Assembly: GCA_035525225.1 (NCBI GenBank)
Contig: DATLFA010000061.1
Coordinates: 149,714 to 213,713, forward strand
Reading direction: 5' to 3'
Source of the DNA: DATLFA01 sp035525225
GTDB lineage: Bacteria; Actinomycetota; Acidimicrobiia; Acidimicrobiales; WLNW01
DNA length: 64,000 bases
The translations under genes and the position numbers were made by a program. Below, in pieces: positions 58,191 through 64,000 of the stretch. The notes under the pieces are model-generated. The model was not told where the DNA came from, did no database searches, and worked only from the letters and a program-made list of their open reading frames with translations. Each line of letters opens with the position of its first letter. The first letter of the stretch is position 1.

Positions 58191-59573
58191 ATGTCGACGC
58201 TCTGGCACGGCCGCTTCGGAAGCGGCCCCGCTGATGAACTTCTCGCGTACACGGTGAGCCTGCCGTTCGATCGACGGCTCGCGCGCGACGACATCGCGGG
58301 TTCGCGGGCACATGTGCGCATGCTGGGCCAGGTCGGGCTGCTCGATGCCGGCGAGGTGAAGGCAGTGATCGATGCGCTCGATGTCGCCGAAGGTGAGTTG
58401 GCCGAGGGATCGTTCGTGTTCGCTGCGGGCGACGAAGACATCCATACCGCGGTCGAGCGTCGTGTCACCGAGCTGGCGGGCGCCGCGGGGGCCAAGCTCC
58501 ATACAGGTCGCAGCCGCAACGATCAGGTCGCGACCGATCTGCGGCTCTACGCCAAGCGCGAGCTGTCGGTTGTCGCCGAGCGGGTGTTGGTTCTCCAGGC
58601 GACGCTGTTGCAGCTTGCCCAAAACGCCGGCGATCAGTACCTACCGGGCTACACGCACTTGCAACGTGCGCAACCCGTATTGCTCGCTCACCATTTTCTT
58701 GCCCACGGATGGGCGTTCTCGCGTGATGTCGATCGCCTACTCGACGCCCGCCGACGGCTCGACGTCTCACCGCTCGGGGCGGGCGCGCTGGCAGGCTCGT
58801 CGTTGCCCCTCGACCCTGATTTCACTGCGCGTGAGCTGGGGTTCGCGGCGCGCTTCGAGAACTCGCTCGACGCCGTCAGCGATCGCGATTTCGTGGCCGA
58901 AGCGCTCTTCGCGCTGACCCTGTTGGCGGTGCATCTGTCGCGCATCGGCGAAGAGTTCGTGTTGTGGTCGAGCGACGAGTTCGGATTCGTGCGTCTCGAC
59001 GATGCGTACAGCACCGGCAGCTCGATGCTGCCGCAGAAGAAGAACCCCGACATCGCCGAGCTCGCCCGGGGCAAGGCCGGCCGGCTCATCGGCAACCTCA
59101 CGGGGCTGCTGGCGACGCTCAAGGGACTGCCTCTGGCCTACAACCGCGATCTGCAAGAAGACAAAGAGCCGTTCTTCGACGCGCTCGACCATATCACCCT
59201 CGGTCTCTCGGCGATCACCGGGATGCTGGCCAGCAGTACGTATCGCGGCGACCGCATGACTGCCGCGGCCGACAGCCCCTACAGCGCGGCGGTCGATCTC
59301 GCCGAGTTCCTCGTCGCGAAGGGCGTGCCGTTTCGCGACGCGCACGCGGTGGTCGGCGCGTTGGTGCGTGAGTCGATCGACGACGGTGCGGACCTTGTGG
59401 CGTTGGTCGAGAAGCACGACGCGCTCGGCCCCGATGCCGCGGCGCTGCTGGTCGCCGGCGTCGCGGTGACGCGACGCAGTACCCCCGGTGGCGCGGGGCC
59501 CCTCACGATCGGCCGGCAACTCGAACGTTTCGCGGCTCGGCTCGAATCCGATCGCGAGCGCGTCGCCGGGTGA
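58191..59573 (+). CDS. argH: Argininosuccinate lyase
   Basis: Cleaves argininosuccinate to arginine and fumarate. The 460 residues show LWHGRFGSGPADELLAYTVS, EDIHTAVERRVTELAG, HTGRSRNDQVATDLRLY, YTHLQRAQPVLLAHHFLAH and the signature GSSMLPQKKNPD with the catalytic Ser near 277. argG, which makes its substrate, is not in the cluster. The stop overlaps the glycosylase gene by GTGA. Confidence 0.97.
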   Translation: MSTLWHGRFGSGPADELLAYTVSLPFDRRLARDDIAGSRAHVRMLGQVGLLDAGEVKAVIDALDVAEGELAEGSFVFAAGDEDIHTAVERRVTELAGAAGAKLHTGRSRNDQVATDLRLYAKRELSVVAERVLVLQATLLQLAQNAGDQYLPGYTHLQRAQPVLLAHHFLAHGWAFSRDVDRLLDARRRLDVSPLGAGALAGSSLPLDPDFTARELGFAARFENSLDAVSDRDFVAEALFALTLLAVHLSRIGEEFVLWSSDEFGFVRLDDAYSTGSSMLPQKKNPDIAELARGKAGRLIGNLTGLLATLKGLPLAYNRDLQEDKEPFFDALDHITLGLSAITGMLASSTYRGDRMTAAADSPYSAAVDLAEFLVAKGVPFRDAHAVVGALVRESIDDGADLVALVEKHDALGPDAAALLVAGVAVTRRSTPGGAGPLTIGRQLERFAARLESDRERVAG

Positions 59574-60157
59574 CCGGCCGCGCACGGTTGGTGCCGCGTT
59601 CGTTCTACACGCGGGCTCCCGACGTCGTGGCGCGCGAGCTACTGAACAAGGTGTTGATCGGTCCCAACGGATCGGGACGCATCGTCGAGGTCGAGGCGTA
59701 CGACGGCCCGCGTGATCCGGCCAGCCACGCGTTTCGCGGATTGACGCCGCGCAACGCGGTGATGTTCGGCCCGCCGGGACACCTCTATGTGTATTTCACC
59801 TACGGTATGCACTGGTGTGCCAACGCTGTGTGTCGCGTGGATGGTGAAGCGGCGGCGGTGCTGTTGCGCGCGCTCGCACCGATCGAAGGCCTCGAGGTCA
59901 TGCGTTCGGCGCGACTACGCGCTCGTCGCGATCGCGATCTGTGCAGCGGGCCGGCCAAGCTGTGCCAGGCACTCGGCATCGGTCCGGCGCACAACGGTAT
60001 CGATCTCACTCGACGAGCGTCGCCGGTGCGTATCGTCGACGACGGCACTGCGCCACCACCATCGCCCGTGTTCACCACTCGCGTAGGATTGACGCTCGGC
60101 GTCGACCAGCCCTGGCGGTGGTACGTGGTCGGCGACGACAACGTCTCTCGAAAGTGA
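59570..60157 (+). CDS. 3-methyladenine DNA glycosylase (AAG/MPG family)
   Basis: Excises alkylated purines in base excision repair. The 195 residues match the AAG fold: FYTRAPDVVARELLNKVLI, GRIVEVEAYDGPRDPASHAF with the catalytic Glu, RNAVMFGPPGHLYVYFTYGM with the intercalating Tyr, and CSGPAKLCQALGI. GTG 59570 overlaps argH, as in several actinobacteria where this gene ends the arg cluster. The next gene overlaps its stop. Confidence 0.94.
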   Translation: MTGRARLVPRSFYTRAPDVVARELLNKVLIGPNGSGRIVEVEAYDGPRDPASHAFRGLTPRNAVMFGPPGHLYVYFTYGMHWCANAVCRVDGEAAAVLLRALAPIEGLEVMRSARLRARRDRDLCSGPAKLCQALGIGPAHNGIDLTRRASPVRIVDDGTAPPPSPVFTTRVGLTLGVDQPWRWYVVGDDNVSRK

Positions 60158-60753
60158 CTGGAATGCGCTACCGGATGCTCGATGCCGACGATCCGCTGCT
60201 GCAGTCGGATGACGCGTTGAGCACCGCCGTGACGTCACTGCGAGGGCTCGACGCTCCCGAGCGCGACGAGTTCTTGCGATTCACCGACGAGCACGCCGAC
60301 GCCTTGTTGCGTAGTTGTGTGGTCGGCCATCTCACCGGCTCCGCGCTCGTCGTCGACCCGGTGAGCGAGCGCATGCTCCTGCTGCATCACCGCAAGTTGC
60401 AGAAGTGGTTGCAGCCCGGCGGTCACGCCGACGGCGATGGCAATCTCGCAGCTGTGGCGTTGCGCGAAGCGACCGAGGAGACCGGCATCGACGGTCTGCG
60501 CGTCGTCGTCCCCGCCATCCACCTCGACATCCACCTCGTCGAACCGCCGCACGAAGCGCCCCACCTGCACTACGACGTGCGGTATCTGGTGCTGGCGCCC
60601 GAAGGGGCGAAGGCGATCGGTAACCTCGAGTCGACTGCGTTGCGTTGGGTCACGCTCGACGAGCTCGATCTACTGAGCGATGAACCCGGGCTACGGCTAT
60701 TGGCTCGGCGCGGGTTGGACGTCGCGCGTTCGTTGGCGAAATTCCCGCGCTGA
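60154..60753 (+). CDS. NUDIX hydrolase
   Basis: Pyrophosphohydrolase-type protein of 199 residues. The NUDIX box reads GGHADGDGNLAAVALREATE then ETGI: REATEETG is intact and gives the metal-binding glutamates, but the early Glu of GE is replaced, as in a known subfamily with GGHxDGD. A helical N-terminal part (1-60) precedes it. Substrate unknown. GTG 60154 overlaps the glycosylase stop (GTGA); ATG 60163 is an alternative three codons later. It is convergent with the next gene, eight bases away. Confidence 0.9.
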   Translation: MTGMRYRMLDADDPLLQSDDALSTAVTSLRGLDAPERDEFLRFTDEHADALLRSCVVGHLTGSALVVDPVSERMLLLHHRKLQKWLQPGGHADGDGNLAAVALREATEETGIDGLRVVVPAIHLDIHLVEPPHEAPHLHYDVRYLVLAPEGAKAIGNLESTALRWVTLDELDLLSDEPGLRLLARRGLDVARSLAKFPR

Positions 60754-60761
60754 CGCGCGCA

Positions 60762-61316
60762 TCAGACGTCGGTGGGTACCTCGCAGCTCGGCATCCGGTT
60801 GCGACCCGCGAACGCGTCGATGGCCTTGGTGATGTGCGAACCGTCGCGGGCCGTCACAAGGAGCTCGGCGGACGGATCCGCCCGCAATCGATTGGAGAAG
60901 TCGTCGCGGTCGACGACGTACTGGCGCCAGTCTGCGAGCCACAACCCGATCAAGTCCGTGTCGTGCGGTGTGCCGGTCGGGAGCAACGAGATGGTCGCCA
61001 GCATGTCGCGCAACTCTTGATTGGCGCGATCGATGACGTCGGCGCGTTCGGTCGCCGACTTCGCAGTGTTCGCTTTTGGCAACGCGTCGATCACCGTGCG
61101 AGCCTGCGCGCAGCGTGTCTCTGACGCGGATGCGAATGCCGGATCGTCGAGGATGTCGGGGCTGCCTTTGGGAGCGAGCACGAGGGCATAGAACCAGAAG
61201 CCGGCCACGAGCAACAGCCACGCCGCGATGGCGATGCGTCCGCGCGACCATCGCCATCGTGGTGGCTCGGTATGACCGTTCGTCGTGTGCGGGGGGAATT
61301 GCGTCGTCGAAGCCAT
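60762..61316 (-). CDS. Hypothetical single-pass membrane protein
   Basis: The 184 residues have a short hydrophilic N terminus with several histidines and threonines, one membrane helix (about 29-48, IAIAAWLLLVAGFWFYALVL) and an extracytoplasmic helical domain with two cysteines (ETRCAQAR and MPSCEVP) that could form a disulfide. No signal cleavage site is evident. It shares its upstream region with tyrS, transcribed divergently with 25 bases between the starts. I do not recognise a family. Confidence 0.75.
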   Translation of the reverse strand: MASTTQFPPHTTNGHTEPPRWRWSRGRIAIAAWLLLVAGFWFYALVLAPKGSPDILDDPAFASASETRCAQARTVIDALPKANTAKSATERADVIDRANQELRDMLATISLLPTGTPHDTDLIGLWLADWRQYVVDRDDFSNRLRADPSAELLVTARDGSHITKAIDAFAGRNRMPSCEVPTDV

Positions 61317-61326
61317 GGGCGGTCGC

Positions 61327-61332
61327 TAGTCT
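61327..61332 (+). promoter_or_regulatory. Predicted -10 box for tyrS
   Basis: TAGTCT ends nine bases before GTG 61342. The 25-base spacer to the divergent gene leaves no room for a T-box leader. Confidence 0.4.
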
Positions 61333-61341
61333 TGCCCACTT

Positions 61342-62631
61342 GTGACGTCTCCACCGCCTCGCGCGGCGATCCTCGACGACCTTGCCGCCCGTGGTCTCAT
61401 CCATGACTCCACCGACCGCGCCGAGCTTGCGGCATTGCTCGAGTCCGGGCCCGTCGCGCTGTACTACGGGTGCGATCCGACCGCGGACAGCCTGCACGCC
61501 GGCAACCTGATCGGGTTGTTGATCCTGCGGCGGTTTCAGCTCGCGGGGCACACGCCGATCGCACTTGCGGGCGGCGCCACCGGCATGATCGGCGATCCGA
61601 GCGGGCGGAGTGACGAACGCAACTTGCTCGACGCGGCGACGCTGGCGCACAACGTCGAAAAGATCTCCGAGCAACTCGGCCGCTTCATCGACTTCGAGGG
61701 CGGCGACGCGCCGGCCGAGATCGTCGACAACGCCACGTGGACCGCGGAGGTCTCGTTGATCGACTTCCTGCGCGATGTAGGCAAGCACTTCACCGTCAAC
61801 CAGATGGTGGCCAAGGAGTCGGTCCGTTCGCGCATGGACAGCGACAACGGCATCTCCTTCACCGAGTTCAGTTACATGTTGTTGCAGGCCAATGATTTCG
61901 CGTGGTTGCACGAGCACCGCGGTTGCTTACTGCAGATCGGTGGGTCCGATCAGTGGGGCAACATCACGGCCGGCATCGACTTGATACGGCGTCGTTTCGC
62001 GCGACCGGCGCATGGCTTGACGTGGCCGTTGATGACGCGCGCCGACGGTACGAAGTTCGGCAAGTCGGCGGGCGAAAACGTGTGGCTCGGCGCGCATCGG
62101 ACGCCGCCGTATCGCTTCTATCAGTACTGGATGCAGAGCGATGACCGCGACGTCGAGAAGTTCTTGCTGCAGCTGACGATGTTGACCGTCGACAAAGTGC
62201 GCGAGATCGTGGCGACGCACGCCGCCGCCCCCGAGCGCCGCGAAGCACAGCGCGTGCTGGCCCGAGAGGTGACCGAACTCGTACACGGTGGCGCCGCGGT
62301 GGCTGCCGCCGAAGAAGCGACGGCGATCGTGTTCGGCGGCACCGACGAACCGTCCGAGGCCGCCCTCGAGTCGCTCATCGACGAGATCCCGACGGTCCGG
62401 TTGACCCACGGTGCCTTCGAGGCCGGCGTGCCGGTCGTCGATCTCCTCGTCGAGGCCGCGGTGGTGTCCTCGAAGGGCGAAGCGCGGCGTCTCCTGGGTC
62501 AGGGAGGGGCGACGGTGGGTGGGGTGCGGCCCGACGGGTCGGCGACGATCGGCATCGGCGACTTGCGCTTCGGGCGGTTCCTGCTGGTCCGCAAAGGTAA
62601 GCGCCAGGTGCACCTCGTCGTCGCAGAATAA
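61342..62631 (+). CDS. tyrS: Tyrosyl-tRNA synthetase
   Basis: Class I synthetase of 429 residues. The HIGH-like motif is HAGN (52-55) in PTADSLHAGNLIGLL; KMSKS appears as KFGKS (238-242). Tyrosine-binding YYGCDPTADS and QIGGSDQWGNITAG are present. The C-terminal S4 domain (about 355-429, VDLLVEAAVVSSKGEARRLL) binds tRNA. GTG 61342 is chosen after a TAGTCT box. A 405-base rRNA leader follows. Confidence 0.97.
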   Translation: MTSPPPRAAILDDLAARGLIHDSTDRAELAALLESGPVALYYGCDPTADSLHAGNLIGLLILRRFQLAGHTPIALAGGATGMIGDPSGRSDERNLLDAATLAHNVEKISEQLGRFIDFEGGDAPAEIVDNATWTAEVSLIDFLRDVGKHFTVNQMVAKESVRSRMDSDNGISFTEFSYMLLQANDFAWLHEHRGCLLQIGGSDQWGNITAGIDLIRRRFARPAHGLTWPLMTRADGTKFGKSAGENVWLGAHRTPPYRFYQYWMQSDDRDVEKFLLQLTMLTVDKVREIVATHAAAPERREAQRVLAREVTELVHGGAAVAAAEEATAIVFGGTDEPSEAALESLIDEIPTVRLTHGAFEAGVPVVDLLVEAAVVSSKGEARRLLGQGGATVGGVRPDGSATIGIGDLRFGRFLLVRKGKRQVHLVVAE

Positions 62632-62646
62632 TTTTCGCGATCGAGG

Positions 62647-62675
62647 TTGACGCCTGGGGGCAACACGGGTAGCGT
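62647..62675 (+). promoter_or_regulatory. rRNA promoter, near-consensus
   Basis: -35 TTGACG (62647-62652), 17-base spacer, -10 TAGCGT (62670-62675). The predicted start at about 62682 leaves a leader of 355 bases before 16S. It is the best promoter in the window. Confidence 0.7.
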
Positions 62676-62823
62676 TGCCCTTCGCCTCCGAGCGCCTGTG
62701 GTCCGAATGTACTACTGGTTCCTTGGCGCAGAGGCCAGCGGCTTCAAGCCGCCAAATCCACCACAATGGGTCTGGCTTCTTGACGTCTGCGTTCCTTGAA
62801 AACGGAAGAGAGGACGAAAAAGC

Positions 62824-62843
62824 CAGTGCGGGCAATCGCACTG
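62824..62843 (+). promoter_or_regulatory. Hairpin in the rRNA leader
   Basis: CAGTGCG (62824-62830) pairs with CGCACTG (62837-62843), loop GGCAAT. It follows the TTGAAAAC motif, an arrangement like the boxB/boxA antitermination signals of rRNA leaders; no exact boxA was identified. Confidence 0.45.
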
Positions 62844-63036
62844 TGGCCTAGCCACGTTGTGATTGCCGTCAATTCAATAATTTTGCAGACTGGTCGCCCG
62901 CCGGTAACCCCGGTTTGTAGGGCGGCCGTTGTGTCTGCGCCAGTCGGTGTCGTGCACCAGCACGCACCGGCTCTCCGATCGAAGCTGGTTCTGATCCCGC
63001 CGCTTGGCTGTGGTGGGGGAGGTCCCGGTGAAGATC

Positions 63037-64000
<964 letters not shown>

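Larger units (their letters stand above)
62632..63036 (+). promoter_or_regulatory. rRNA operon leader region
   Basis: 405 bases without a conserved gene. It holds the promoter at 62647-62675, a TTGAAAAC motif at 62797-62804 like those in actinobacterial rRNA spacers, a hairpin (62824-62843), an AT-rich patch (62857-62883) that might be a second weak promoter (TTGTGA, 15 bases, TAATTT), and GC-rich inverted repeats at 62890-62980 that probably form the processing stem. A 30-codon frame at 62707-62799 (MYYWFLGAEASGFKPPNPPQ...) has no ribosome binding site and is treated as incidental. No tRNA is seen. Confidence 0.7.

Noticed and set aside
62632..63036. tRNA gene in the rRNA leader (a GCGGCTTCAAGCCGC hairpin looks like an anticodon arm)
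   Set aside because: No T arm or acceptor pairing fits around it.

Overview
The window is a gene-dense, GC-rich (visibly above 60%) stretch of core chromosome. The 16S rRNA gene that begins near 63037, the NusB/PyrR/mIHF-type gene order, the frequent GTG starts and the many predicted leaderless promoters point to an actinobacterium. From the 16S signature I would place it in Acidimicrobiia (Ilumatobacter/CL500-29-like), which is an inference that needs an alignment. Almost all genes lie on the plus strand, packed with 1- or 4-base stop/start overlaps (ATGA, GTGA, TGATG).

Layout: 1-5.4 kb holds the end of aspS, a TIM-barrel sugar-phosphate isomerase-like gene, rarA and two small membrane or surface-type genes. 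5.5-17.4 kb is the alaS-ruvX-mltG-aroE block, a DUF4388 gene, a prepilin peptidase, an SDR gene, then aroK-aroB-aroQ-pepP-efp. 17.4-20.2 kb has nusB followed by an ECF sigma/anti-sigma pair. 20.2-29.4 kb is a complete UMP operon, pyrR-pyrB-pyrC-carA-carB-pyrD-pyrF, preceded by a clear PyrR-binding RNA hairpin. 29.4-41.2 kb carries mihF, gmk, rpoZ, coaBC, metK, a helicase-dead priA, two minus-strand methyltransferase genes, def-fmt-rsmB, a moaB-like gene and ribD-ribA. 41.2-49.2 kb has hisG, a DUF1844-like gene, infC-rpmI-rplT, an RNA 2'-O-methylase, an orphan soluble histidine kinase and pheS-pheT. 49.2-53.4 kb contains a lipoprotein coupled to a divergent FtsH-like membrane protease, and a quinone oxidoreductase. 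53.5-62.6 kb is argC-argB-argD-argF-argR-argH (no argJ or argG here), an alkyladenine glycosylase, a NUDIX gene, a small membrane protein and tyrS. The window ends inside 16S rRNA after a 405-base rRNA leader with a canonical promoter.

There is no prophage, insertion sequence, CRISPR array or defence island. The unusual material is small-scale: (i) a palindromic tandem repeat present at three separate intergenic loci; (ii) a GGGCCCGAGC-type repeat that is translated at protein ends in ruvX, mltG and def; (iii) -10 boxes of the form TANNNT 6-9 bases before start codons at over a dozen genes, implying leaderless mRNAs; (iv) bridging mini-ORFs that link carA-carB, argF-argR and a leader to the prepilin peptidase; (v) a terminator-like hairpin inside the pyrR N-terminal coding region; (vi) a duplicated coupling site between fmt and rsmB. 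I see no complete novel multi-gene system. The lipoprotein plus FtsH-like pair and the dispersed repeats are the best candidates for new biology.
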